A DNA stretch of 8,708 nucleotides from assembly GCA_002361735.1 (NCBI GenBank), contig DETS01000099.1, positions 2,078 to 10,785 of the forward strand, given 5' to 3'. Both the position numbers and the translations under genes were made by a program. Shown one piece after another: positions 1 through 6,565 of this stretch (its first letter is position 1; each line of letters opens with the position of its first letter). The DNA comes from Lachnospiraceae bacterium UBA3282. Its GTDB lineage: Bacteria > Bacillota > Clostridia > Lachnospirales > Lachnospiraceae. The notes beneath the pieces were generated by a model, which saw nothing but the letters and a program-made list of their open reading frames with translations, was not told where the DNA came from and did not search any database.

Positions 1-1558
1 GGTGGGACCTCCCGGAACGGGTAAGACTCTTTTGGCAAAGGCGGTGGCAGGCGAAGCGCATGTGCCTTTCTTCTCTCTTTCGGGTTCCGATTTTATTGAG
101 TTGTATGTGGGCGTGGGTGCGTCCCGTGTGCGTGACCTTTTTAAGGAAGCGGAGAAGAACGCGCCCTGTATCGTATTTATTGATGAGATCGACGCCATCG
201 GCAGGAGCCGCGATTCCAAATATGGCGGCGGTAATGAGGAGCGGGAACAGACTTTGAACCAGCTTCTCTCCGAGATGGACGGTTTCGACGGCAAAAAGGG
301 TATTATCATTCTGGCGGCAACTAACAGACCGGAGATCTTAGATAAGGCGCTGCTGCGTCCGGGACGTTTCGACAGGCGTATCATTGTGGACAAACCCGAT
401 CTGAAAGGGCGCGTGGAGATTTTGAAGGTGCATTCCAAGGATGTGCTCATGGATGATTCGGTGGATCTGAATGAGATTGCGCTTGCGACTTCGGGCGCGG
501 TCGGCTCTGACCTTGCGAATATGATCAACGAGGCGGCGATCAACGCCGTCAAGCTGGGCAGGGAGTATGTGAGCCAGAAAGATCTTTTCGACGCGGTCGA
601 GCAGGTGCTTGTGGGTAAGGAGAAGAAAGACCGCGTGATGAGTAAGGAGGAGCGCAAGATTGTTTCTTATCACGAGGTAGGACACGCGCTGCTCAGTGCT
701 TTGCAGAAAAATTCGGAGCCCGTGCAGAAAATTACCATTGTACCACGCACGATGGGGGCGCTTGGTTACGTCATGCATGTGCCGGAGGAGGAAAAATATC
801 TGGATACCGAGGCTGAGCTCCGCGACAGGCTGGTGAGTCTTCTCGGAGGGCGCGCGGCGGAGGAGATCGTCTTTGACACCGTGACGACGGGCGCGGCAAA
901 CGATATCGAGCAGGCGACGAGCATCGCCAGAAATATGATCACGCGTTTTGGTATGAGTAAGAAGTTCGGATTGATGGGGCTTGCCACTGTGGAGAGCCAG
1001 TATTTGGAGGGAAGGGCTTCCCTGACCTGTTCCGATGTGACGGCGGCGGATATTGATTCGGAAGTGATGAAGCTGCTGCACGAGAGCTATAAAAAAGCAA
1101 AGAAGCTCTTGAAAGAAAACCGCGAGATCATGGATAAGCTGGCGGCGCATCTGATTGAGAAAGAGACCATTACCGGTAAAGAATTTATGCGGATATACCG
1201 CAAGGAGAAAGGAATCCCGGAGCCTGCGGAGAGCGAAGAAGAAAAGCCGGACAGCGCAAAGGCGGCAGACGCACAGACGGGCGCGGCACAGCAGAAGCCG
1301 GCGGATGCACAGACAGGCGTAGTGCAGCAGAAGCCTGCAGATGCAGCGCAGGAGCAGCCTGCAAACGCACGACCGGATGCAGGACAGCAGAGACCGGCGG
1401 ACGCAGGACAGCAGGAGCCGCCGCGCGGCTGGCAGCCCGCACCGCAGAATACCGTTTCAGAGAGGCAGACGCCGCCGCAGGATACGGCACAGAACGCTGC
1501 CCCCAGAGGTTTGTTTTCTCAGGCGCCGGACCCCGACGGAGAAAGTCGCGATGTTTGA
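1..1558 (+). CDS. ftsH: ATP-dependent zinc metalloprotease FtsH (5' end cut by window edge)
   Basis: Membrane-anchored AAA+ protease that unfolds and degrades misfolded membrane proteins and short-lived regulators. The visible part is 518 codons in the frame starting at base 2; the GTG there is an internal Val codon, not a start. In order: Walker A GPPGTGKT (visible residues 2-9), Walker B with IVFIDE (57-62), second region of homology around NRP...RPGRFDRR (108-126), the AAA lid, the zinc-protease motif HEVGH (224-228), and the likely third zinc ligand Asp301 in TGAANDIE. The N-terminal part with the two membrane segments, about 190-200 residues in known FtsH proteins, lies outside the window. 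After about residue 405 the conserved protein ends and a roughly 110-residue Ala/Gln/Pro-rich tail follows, far longer than in typical FtsH. HEVGH instead of the commoner HEAGH keeps all ligands. The 3' end overlaps uvrC by 8 bases. Confidence 0.97.
   Translation, partial: VGPPGTGKTLLAKAVAGEAHVPFFSLSGSDFIELYVGVGASRVRDLFKEAEKNAPCIVFIDEIDAIGRSRDSKYGGGNEEREQTLNQLLSEMDGFDGKKGIIILAATNRPEILDKALLRPGRFDRRIIVDKPDLKGRVEILKVHSKDVLMDDSVDLNEIALATSGAVGSDLANMINEAAINAVKLGREYVSQKDLFDAVEQVLVGKEKKDRVMSKEERKIVSYHEVGHALLSALQKNSEPVQKITIVPRTMGALGYVMHVPEEEKYLDTEAELRDRLVSLLGGRAAEEIVFDTVTTGAANDIEQATSIARNMITRFGMSKKFGLMGLATVESQYLEGRASLTCSDVTAADIDSEVMKLLHESYKKAKKLLKENREIMDKLAAHLIEKETITGKEFMRIYRKEKGIPEPAESEEEKPDSAKAADAQTGAAQQKPADAQTGVVQQKPADAAQEQPANARPDAGQQRPADAGQQEPPRGWQPAPQNTVSERQTPPQDTAQNAAPRGLFSQAPDPDGESRDV
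1265..1420 (+). repeat. Degenerate tandem repeat encoding the FtsH Ala/Gln/Pro tail
   Basis: The tail is built from units of 36 or 24 bases. They translate as ADAQTGAAQQKP, ADAQTGVVQQKP, ADAAQEQP, ANARPDAGQQRP and ADAGQQEP (visible FtsH residues 422-473). All units keep the reading frame, so expansion or contraction would change tail length without a frameshift. A less regular Gln/Pro/Ala-rich stretch follows, up to the stop. The tail is low-complexity and probably disordered and cytoplasmic, since it follows the protease domain. Its function is unknown. Confidence 0.8.
1538..1541 (+). promoter_or_regulatory. Ribosome binding site of uvrC, inside ftsH
   Basis: GGAG lies 9 bases before the ATG at 1551. 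It decides the uvrC start: the same frame is open back to an ATG at 1341, but that stretch is only the out-of-frame reading of the ftsH repeat tail. The site lies within the last ftsH codons, and the start codon overlaps the end of ftsH (ATGTTTGA), so translational coupling is likely. Confidence 0.7.
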
Positions 1559-3428
1559 CGTTGACGAGGAATTAAAAAAACTGCCCCACGCACCGGGCGT
1601 ATATTTGATGCACGACGCAGGGGACGCCATTATCTATGTGGGTAAGGCGGTGAACCTTCACAATCGCGTGCGTTCCTACTTTCGTAAGATCGTAGGACGC
1701 GGACCGCAGATCGACAGGATGGTGCAGCAGATCGCACGGTTTGAGTATATCGTTACGGATTCGGAGCTGGAAGCCCTTGTTTTGGAGAATAATCTCATCA
1801 AGGAATACAGCCCGAAGTACAACACCATGCTGAAGGATGATAAGACCTACCCTTATATTAAGGTCACGCTGGGGGAGGAGTATCCCCGCATCCTGTTTTC
1901 CCGCGAGATGAAGAAGGACAGATCGCGTTATTTCGGACCTTACACCAGTGCGGCAGCGGTGAAGGATACCATTGATTTGATGAATAAGCTTTATCAGTTA
2001 AAGACTTGTAACCGCAAGCTGCCGAGGGATATCGGGCTGGAGAGACCCTGTCTCAATTATCATATCAAACAATGCGCCGCGCCCTGCCAGGATTATATCA
2101 GCAAGGAGGCGTATCGGGAACGGGTCGAGCAGGCGCTTGATTTTTTGAACGGGAATTATAAACCGATGCTCCGTGAATTGGAGCAAAAAATGACAGAAGC
2201 GTCAGAAAATATGGAGTTTGAGGAGGCGGCACGGTATCGCGATTTGTTGAACAGCGTAAAGAGCGTGGCGCAGAAGCAGAAAATCACGGATTCCGACGGG
2301 GAAGACAAGGATATCATTGCATTGGCGGCGGACGAGAGAGATGCTGTGGTGCAGGTATTTTTTGTGCGCGATGGAAAGCTGATTGGCAGAGATCATTTTT
2401 ATATGACGCATGTGGAGGACTGTGCCAAAGCGCAGATCCTCCTTGACTTTGTAAAGCAGTTTTATGCGGGCACACCTTACATTCCGCGGGAATTGATGCT
2501 GCAGGAGGAGATCGAGGATATGCCGATCCTGGAGCAGTGGCTCTCCGCCAGAAAGGGCGCAAGGGTTTATCTGCGCGTACCAAAAAAGGGCGCAAAGGAG
2601 AAGCTTGTGGAACTTGCCGCTCAGAACGCCAAGCTGATTTTGAGCCAGGACAGGGAGCGCATCCGCAGGGAGGAAGGCAGGACCATCGGCGCGATGAGGG
2701 AGATTGCCGCCCTTTTAGAGCTGGAAGACGTGAGCCGTATGGAAGCCTTCGATATTTCCAATATCAGCGGCTTTGCCAATGTCGGTTCGATGGTTGTTTT
2801 TGAGAAAGGCAAAGCAAAGCGCAGCGATTACCGTAAGTTTCGTATTCAGTCTGTTTCGGGGCCTGATGATTATGCCTGCATGAGGGAGGTCCTCACGAGA
2901 CGCTTCCTGCACGGTATGGAGGAACGGGAGGACTTAAACCGCAGGGAGATGGATCAGGCGTTTGGCAGTTTTACAAAATTTCCGGACCTGCTTTTGATGG
3001 ACGGCGGCAGAGGGCAGGTAAATATCGCCCTGCAGGTGCTTTCCGAACTGCATTTGGATATTCCTGTCTGCGGCATGGTAAAGGACGACAACCACCGCAC
3101 CAGAGGACTATATTATCAGAATGTGGAGATTCCCATTGATACCCATTCGGAGGGGTTTAAGCTGATCACCAGGATCCAGGATGAGGCGCATCGGTTTGCC
3201 ATCGAGTATCATCGGTCGCTGCGCTCCAAGGCACAGGTGAAGTCAGCGCTTGACGAGATTCCCGGGGTGGGACCTGCGAGGAGAAAGGCGTTGATGCGGC
3301 ATTTTGGCTCCATAGGGGAAATAAGAGAGGCATCTGTGGAAAAGCTTTGTGAGGTGCCGGAGATTCCCGAACATATCGGCAGACAGATTTTTGCCTTCTT
3401 TCATGAGGAAAAGAAGGATGATGTATAG
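1551..3428 (+). CDS. uvrC: UvrABC excinuclease subunit C
   Basis: The nuclease subunit of nucleotide excision repair, which cuts the damaged strand on both sides of a lesion after UvrA and UvrB have located it. The product is 625 aa, close to the usual ~610. N-terminal GIY-YIG nuclease: GVY (16-18), YVG (29-31), Arg39, and Glu79 in VLENNLIK, for the 3' cut. A cluster of Cys153, Cys167, Cys175 and Cys179 matches the cysteines reported to hold a 4Fe-4S cluster in E. coli UvrC. UVR domain that binds UvrB around MEFEEAARYRDLL (221-233). C-terminal RNase H-like nuclease for the 5' cut: Asp401 (DISNISG), Asp484 (DGGRGQ) and His547 (DEAHRFA). Helix-hairpin-helix repeats around IPGVGPARRKALMRHFGS (570-587) and to about 615. 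All expected catalytic residues are present. The start is set by the family N-terminus (LPHAPGVY at residues 11-18) and the ribosome site within ftsH. Confidence 0.98.
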   Translation: MFDVDEELKKLPHAPGVYLMHDAGDAIIYVGKAVNLHNRVRSYFRKIVGRGPQIDRMVQQIARFEYIVTDSELEALVLENNLIKEYSPKYNTMLKDDKTYPYIKVTLGEEYPRILFSREMKKDRSRYFGPYTSAAAVKDTIDLMNKLYQLKTCNRKLPRDIGLERPCLNYHIKQCAAPCQDYISKEAYRERVEQALDFLNGNYKPMLRELEQKMTEASENMEFEEAARYRDLLNSVKSVAQKQKITDSDGEDKDIIALAADERDAVVQVFFVRDGKLIGRDHFYMTHVEDCAKAQILLDFVKQFYAGTPYIPRELMLQEEIEDMPILEQWLSARKGARVYLRVPKKGAKEKLVELAAQNAKLILSQDRERIRREEGRTIGAMREIAALLELEDVSRMEAFDISNISGFANVGSMVVFEKGKAKRSDYRKFRIQSVSGPDDYACMREVLTRRFLHGMEEREDLNRREMDQAFGSFTKFPDLLLMDGGRGQVNIALQVLSELHLDIPVCGMVKDDNHRTRGLYYQNVEIPIDTHSEGFKLITRIQDEAHRFAIEYHRSLRSKAQVKSALDEIPGVGPARRKALMRHFGSIGEIREASVEKLCEVPEIPEHIGRQIFAFFHEEKKDDV

Positions 3429-3443
3429 TATAGTAGTCGCTTA

Positions 3444-3472
3444 TTGCGTATAGCAGTAAAATGGATTACAAT
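3444..3472 (+). promoter_or_regulatory. Candidate sigma-A-type promoter upstream of hprK
   Basis: TTGCGT (3444-3449, 3 of 6 consensus bases) and TACAAT (3467-3472, 5 of 6) are separated by exactly 17 bases. This lies in the 88-base gap after uvrC, and initiation near 3479 would leave a leader of about 38 bases. The good -10, ideal spacing and location support it; the weak -35 and lack of an extended -10 limit confidence. It would separate hprK and later genes from ftsH-uvrC transcription. I see no terminator in the gap. Confidence 0.4.
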
Positions 3473-3507
3473 GTAAATAATACAAAAGCGCAAAGCCGCG
3501 CAGAAAC

Positions 3508-3514
3508 GGGGGAG
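3508..3514 (+). promoter_or_regulatory. Ribosome binding site of hprK with short spacing
   Basis: The G-run ending in GGAG (GGGGGAG) stops only 2 bases before the ATG at 3517, closer than the usual 5-9. If only the G-run pairs with 16S rRNA the spacing is still about 4. No better in-frame start is nearby, and the protein start fits the HprK family, so the start stands. Translation may be less efficient than usual. Confidence 0.5.
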
Positions 3515-3516
3515 TT

Positions 3517-4452
3517 ATGGCGAGCATCAATCTTACAAAAGTAATCGAAAAATTCAAATGGGAGAATCTGACACCGGAGATCGATATCTCAAAGATCAAG
3601 GTGACGCAGCCGGACATCAACAGACCTGCCCTGCAGCTTGCGGGATACTTCGAGCATTTTGAGACCACACGCCTGCAGATCGTGGGTTTCGTGGAATATT
3701 CCTACATGAATAATCTGGATGAGGAGCGGCAGCGGGAGATTTTTGAAAAGCTTTTAAACAATCCTCTGCCGGGCATACTGTTTTGCAGAGAACTTTATCC
3801 GAATGAGATATTCAGGGAGGTTGCGCTTAAGTACGGCGTGCCGCTTTTGATGAGTAAAAAGGCGACGTCGGCATGTATGGCGGAGGTGATTCGTTGGTTG
3901 AATGTGCAGCTTGCCCCCTGTATCTCCGTACACGGCGTTTTGGTGGATGTCTATGGCGAGGGTGTCCTGATTACGGGTGAAAGCGGTATCGGTAAATCTG
4001 AGGCAGCGCTTGAGCTGATCAAGAGAGGTCATCGTTTGGTGACGGATGATGTGGTAGAGATTCGCCGTGTGAGTGAGGATACGCTGATCGGTTCCGCGCC
4101 TGACATCACCAAGCATTTTATCGAGCTGCGAGGTATCGGAATTGTGGACGTGAAAGCGCTGTTTGGTGCGTCCAGCGTCAGGGATACGCAAAATATTGAT
4201 TTGGTCATCCGTCTGGAAGATTGGGATAAGGATAAGGAATACGACCGGCTGGGGCTGGAGGAAGAATACACGGAGTATCTGGGAAACCGCGTGGTCTGCC
4301 ATACGCTTCCCATCAGACCGGGTCGTAATCTGGCGATTATCTGTGAGTCCGCGGCAGTCAACCACCGGCAGAAAAAGATGGGTTATAATGCGGCGCAGGA
4401 GCTCTATAAGCGGGTGCAGGAGTCTCTGACAAAGGGAAGGGAAGAAGAATAA
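3517..4452 (+). CDS. hprK: HPr kinase/phosphorylase
   Basis: The bifunctional sensor enzyme of Gram-positive carbon catabolite control. In the family, ATP or PPi is used to phosphorylate Ser46 of HPr-like proteins when glycolytic intermediates are high, and the phosphate is removed by phosphorolysis when Pi is high. The product is 311 aa, the normal length. The N-terminal domain covers about residues 1-130. The C-terminal catalytic domain has His139 in VHGVLVD, Walker A GESGIGKS (154-161), the acidic pair Asp177-Asp178 in VTDDVVEIR, the HprK signature from about IGSAPDITKHFIELRGIGIV (191-210) through LFGASSV, and the C-terminal PIRPGRNLA and MGYNAA motifs (265-293). All key residues are intact, so both activities are expected. 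Likely substrates are a canonical HPr encoded elsewhere and the HPr-like protein at 8388-8642. Confidence 0.98.
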   Translation: MASINLTKVIEKFKWENLTPEIDISKIKVTQPDINRPALQLAGYFEHFETTRLQIVGFVEYSYMNNLDEERQREIFEKLLNNPLPGILFCRELYPNEIFREVALKYGVPLLMSKKATSACMAEVIRWLNVQLAPCISVHGVLVDVYGEGVLITGESGIGKSEAALELIKRGHRLVTDDVVEIRRVSEDTLIGSAPDITKHFIELRGIGIVDVKALFGASSVRDTQNIDLVIRLEDWDKDKEYDRLGLEEEYTEYLGNRVVCHTLPIRPGRNLAIICESAAVNHRQKKMGYNAAQELYKRVQESLTKGREEE

Positions 4453-4478
4453 AATCATAAAAAGCATGATTATATTCA

Positions 4479-4506
4479 AGAGGTTGCGAAAAGCGATGCA
4501 ACCTCT
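4479..4506 (+). other. Perfect 9-bp hairpin between hprK and the glucokinase gene
   Basis: AGAGGTTGC (4479-4487) and GCAACCTCT (4498-4506) are exact inverted repeats around a 10-base centre; a G-T pair would extend the stem to 10. No T-run follows on either strand, so it does not look like an intrinsic terminator. It ends 25 bases before the GTG start and about 7 bases before the purine-rich ribosome site. It may be an RNA stability or processing element, a translation modulator, or an operator. A weaker 6-bp repeat AATCAT/ATGATT lies at 4453-4471. Confidence 0.6.
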
Positions 4507-4512
4507 GCATTA

Positions 4513-4521
4513 AGGGAAGGA
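4513..4521 (+). promoter_or_regulatory. Ribosome binding site supporting the GTG start of the glucokinase gene
   Basis: AGGGAAGGA, with its AGGA core ending 10 bases before the GTG at 4532. No ATG is available near the conserved N-terminus ANYLFGVDVGGTT, so the site and the family alignment both point to GTG. Confidence 0.6.
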
Positions 4522-4531
4522 AAAAAGCAAC

Positions 4532-5467
4532 GTGGCAAATTATTTGTTTGGTGTGGACGTGGGCGGTACCACGGTAAAGATGGGGTTATTTGATAAGGAC
4601 GGCAATGTGCTTGAAAAGTGGGAGATTCCGACCAGAACGGAAAACAGCGGAGAGAAGATTCTGCCTGATATCGCGGACAGCATCAAGAATAAGATGACCG
4701 AGAAAAGCATTGCTAGGGAAGATGTGATCGGGGCAGGCGTCGGCGTGCCGGGACCTGTGGACGGAAACGGCATCGTGCATCGTGCGGTCAATCTCGGCTG
4801 GGGCGAAGTAGATCTGAAAAAGGAGCTTAGTGCGCTGCTTGACGGTATGCGCGTGGAGGGCGGCAATGATGCAAATGTGGCGGCGCTCGGCGAGATGTGG
4901 AAAGGCGGCGGTCAGGGTCATCAGAATCTGGTTGCCGTGACGCTGGGAACCGGTGTCGGCGGCGGCATCATCATTAACGGAGAGATTTTGACGGGCGCGA
5001 CGGGCGCAGGCGGCGAGATCGGGCACATCCATGTGGAAGATCACGAGACGGAGGCCTGCGGCTGCGGCAATTTCGGCTGCTTGGAGGAATACGCTTCCGC
5101 GACGGGAATCACCAGACTGGCAAACCGTGCACTGGCTGCAAGCGATAAGGACAGCGTGCTCAGAAAGGGCGAGGTTTCCGCGAAGACCGTATTTGATGCG
5201 GTGAAGGCGGGGGATGCGCTGGCGATTGAAGTGGCACAAAAATTTGGCGATTATCTGGGGAAAGGGCTGGGTGTGATCGCGGGTGTGATCAATCCGGAGA
5301 TCTTTGTGATCGGCGGCGGTGTCTCAAAAGCGGGAGAAGTGCTTTTCGACTACATCAAACCGTCATTTGAAAAAACAGTCTTCCACGGTTGCAGAAATAC
5401 GATCTTTGCACTGGCGACGCTGGGCAACGACGCGGGGATCTATGGCGCGGCGCGGTTGGTGTTGTAA
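4532..5467 (+). CDS. glcK: ROK-family glucokinase
   Basis: Cytoplasmic sugar kinase, most likely phosphorylating glucose to glucose-6-phosphate with ATP. The product is 311 aa, normal for ROK kinases. The N-terminal phosphate-binding motif is DVGGTTVK (9-16). The catalytic Asp113 sits in GNDAN. The second ATP-binding glycine motif is LGTGVGGGIIING (138-150). The sugar/zinc motif GEIGH (161-165) is followed by the zinc-binding CGCGNFGCLE (Cys176, Cys178, Cys183; His165 the likely fourth ligand), and the C-terminal adenosine motif is VIGGGVS (259-265). There is no N-terminal helix-turn-helix, so it is an enzyme rather than a ROK/NagC repressor. Sugar specificity cannot be fixed from sequence alone; N-acetylglucosamine, mannose or fructose kinases are alternatives. 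Its place after hprK suits glucose made inside the cell by glycosidases or brought in without PTS. It starts with GTG. Confidence 0.92.
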   Translation: MANYLFGVDVGGTTVKMGLFDKDGNVLEKWEIPTRTENSGEKILPDIADSIKNKMTEKSIAREDVIGAGVGVPGPVDGNGIVHRAVNLGWGEVDLKKELSALLDGMRVEGGNDANVAALGEMWKGGGQGHQNLVAVTLGTGVGGGIIINGEILTGATGAGGEIGHIHVEDHETEACGCGNFGCLEEYASATGITRLANRALAASDKDSVLRKGEVSAKTVFDAVKAGDALAIEVAQKFGDYLGKGLGVIAGVINPEIFVIGGGVSKAGEVLFDYIKPSFEKTVFHGCRNTIFALATLGNDAGIYGAARLVL

Positions 5468-5490
5468 AGTCCTCTATGAGCAAAAGCAAA

Positions 5491-5503
5491 GCTGCGTAGC
5501 AGC
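5491..5503 (+). other. Short palindrome GCTGC-gta-GCAGC after the glucokinase gene
   Basis: A perfect 5-bp stem with a three-base loop, 23 bases after the stop codon. Flanking GCAAA (5486-5490) and TTTGC (5507-5511) could lengthen it across a small bulge. No T-run follows, so it is not a convincing terminator. It is the first of four small hairpins in this gap. Confidence 0.5.
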
Positions 5504-5514
5504 GATTTTGCGAA

Positions 5515-5549
5515 TAGGCACGGCGGGAAAGGGATATATATAATATAAT
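5515..5549 (+). promoter_or_regulatory. AT-rich block with overlapping TATAAT boxes, candidate murB promoter
   Basis: Bases 5534-5556 are almost entirely A and T inside a GC-balanced neighbourhood. They contain two exact TATAAT hexamers (5539-5544 and 5544-5549). TAGGCA (5515-5520, 4 of 6 -35 bases) is 18 bases before the first. Initiation near 5551-5556 would give murB a leader of about 100 bases holding three hairpins. The -10 is strong, the -35 uncertain. Confidence 0.4.
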
Positions 5550-5575
5550 AATATAAACACAGATGCTGTAATCCT

Positions 5576-5634
5576 CGGCGATGCCGGAAGAATTACGAAG
5601 TAATTCTTTTGACGCAGACTGCTGAGTCTGCGTC
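5576..5634 (+). promoter_or_regulatory. Three consecutive hairpins in the murB leader
   Basis: Three perfect inverted repeats follow one another with gaps of 1 and 2 bases: CGGC-gat-GCCG (5576-5586), AAGAATTAC-gaa-GTAATTCTT plus two more T (5588-5610), and GACGCAGACT-gctg-AGTCTGCGTC (5611-5634, 10-bp GC-rich stem). The last ends 6 bases before the murB ribosome site. The middle one, with four T at its end, could be a weak terminator or attenuator; the third has no T-run. Together they look like a structured leader or a set of intergenic palindromes. I do not recognise a known riboswitch. Confidence 0.55.
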
Positions 5635-5640
5635 TGTTAT

Positions 5641-5646
5641 GAGGGG
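5641..5646 (+). promoter_or_regulatory. Ribosome binding site supporting the TTG start of murB
   Basis: GAGGGG lies 6 bases before the TTG at 5653, an ideal distance. The resulting N-terminus puts the conserved YTTFRVGG at residues 27-34, as expected for MurB. Confidence 0.7.
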
Positions 5647-5652
5647 CATAAG

Positions 5653-6564
5653 TTGAACAATTCAGTCTATGAACATATCGGCTCTATCGTGCCGAAGGAA
5701 CGCATCCTTTTTCAGGAGCCCATGAGCAGATACACGACCTTCCGCGTGGGCGGCGAGGCGGAGTGTATGGTGATCGTGGAATCAAAGGAGGAGCTTTCGC
5801 AGCTGGTATTTTTTTTGGCACAGTCGGGGCAGGATTATTTTATTTTAGGAAACGGCAGCAATCTTTTAGTGGGTGACAAGGGTTATCGGGGCATTATCCT
5901 GAAGCTGGGAAGGCGGATGGCGGGCATTCATGTGGAAGGGACCCATCTTGTAGCAGGCGCGGGTGCCCTGCTTTCTCAGGTGGCAGCGGCGGCAAGGGAT
6001 GCGGGGCTTAGCGGTTTTGAATTTGCGGCAGGGATTCCCGGCAGCATCGGCGGCGCGATCGTAATGAATGCGGGAGCCTATGACGGGGAGATGAAACAGA
6101 TCGTAAAGCTGGTCCGTGTGATGGATCAGAGGGGCGAGATTCTGACGCTTGACAATGATACGATGGAGTTTGGCTACCGCACCAGCATCATCAAAGACAG
6201 ACCGTTTGTTGTGATGGCGGCAGTTTTCGCCTTAACACAGAAGGATTCGGAAACAGTCTCCGCGCGCATGGAAGAATTGATGAAGCTGCGAAAGAGCAAG
6301 CAGCCGCTGGAGTATCCCAGCGCGGGCAGCACGTTCAAGAGACCGGAAGGTTACTATGCAGGAAAGCTCATTATGGATGCGGGGCTTCGGGGGTATCGCA
6401 TCGGCGGGGCGAGGGTATCTGAAAAGCACTGCGGCTTTGTAGTCAATGACGGCGGCGCGACGGCGGCGGATGTCCGTGAAGTGATCGAGGAAGTGCAGGA
6501 GCGCGTGCGCGACAAGTTCCATGTCAGATTGGAACCGGAGGTTATATACTTAGGAGATTTTTAG
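5653..6564 (+). CDS. murB: UDP-N-acetylenolpyruvoylglucosamine reductase (MurB)
   Basis: FAD-dependent, NADPH-using cytoplasmic enzyme that reduces UDP-GlcNAc-enolpyruvate to UDP-MurNAc, the second committed step of peptidoglycan precursor synthesis. The product is 303 aa, fitting the shorter MurB class common in Gram-positives. FAD-binding motifs: TTFRVGG (28-34), GNGSNLL (66-72), AGAGA (101-105) and GIPGSIGGA (127-135). Catalytic candidates: Arg176 in GYRTSI, Ser226 in SAGSTFKRP (the proton donor in the family) and Glu294 near the end in LEPEV. Nothing is truncated. It starts with TTG behind a good ribosome site and a hairpin-rich leader, so its translation may be set below that of its neighbours. 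rapZ begins 1 base after its stop, which indicates co-transcription. Confidence 0.98.
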   Translation: MNNSVYEHIGSIVPKERILFQEPMSRYTTFRVGGEAECMVIVESKEELSQLVFFLAQSGQDYFILGNGSNLLVGDKGYRGIILKLGRRMAGIHVEGTHLVAGAGALLSQVAAAARDAGLSGFEFAAGIPGSIGGAIVMNAGAYDGEMKQIVKLVRVMDQRGEILTLDNDTMEFGYRTSIIKDRPFVVMAAVFALTQKDSETVSARMEELMKLRKSKQPLEYPSAGSTFKRPEGYYAGKLIMDAGLRGYRIGGARVSEKHCGFVVNDGGATAADVREVIEEVQERVRDKFHVRLEPEVIYLGDF

Positions 6565-6565
6565 G

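Noticed and set aside
1..20. GGTGGGAC at the window start resembles part of a T-box antiterminator
   Set aside because: It encodes the FtsH Walker A motif, and no specifier stem or terminator is present.
338..1150. A 270-codon open frame on the minus strand inside ftsH
   Set aside because: It lies wholly within a well-supported ftsH coding region, has no recognisable domain, and is explained by codon bias of the plus-strand gene. The same applies to the long minus-strand frames at 3754-4479, 4586-5239 and 6851-7405.
1341..1550. A 70-codon N-terminal extension of uvrC
   Set aside because: The stretch reads the ftsH repeat tail in another frame, is Arg-rich and unlike UvrC. The ATG at 1551 has a ribosome site and matches the family N-terminus.
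4479..4506. Intrinsic terminator after hprK
   Set aside because: The stem is perfect but no T-run follows on either strand, so it is recorded only as a hairpin.
4453..4531. A CcpA catabolite-response (cre) site upstream of the glucokinase gene
   Set aside because: The GCGATGCA area looks vaguely similar, but alignment to the cre consensus fails at several fixed positions. I found no convincing cre in the other gaps either.
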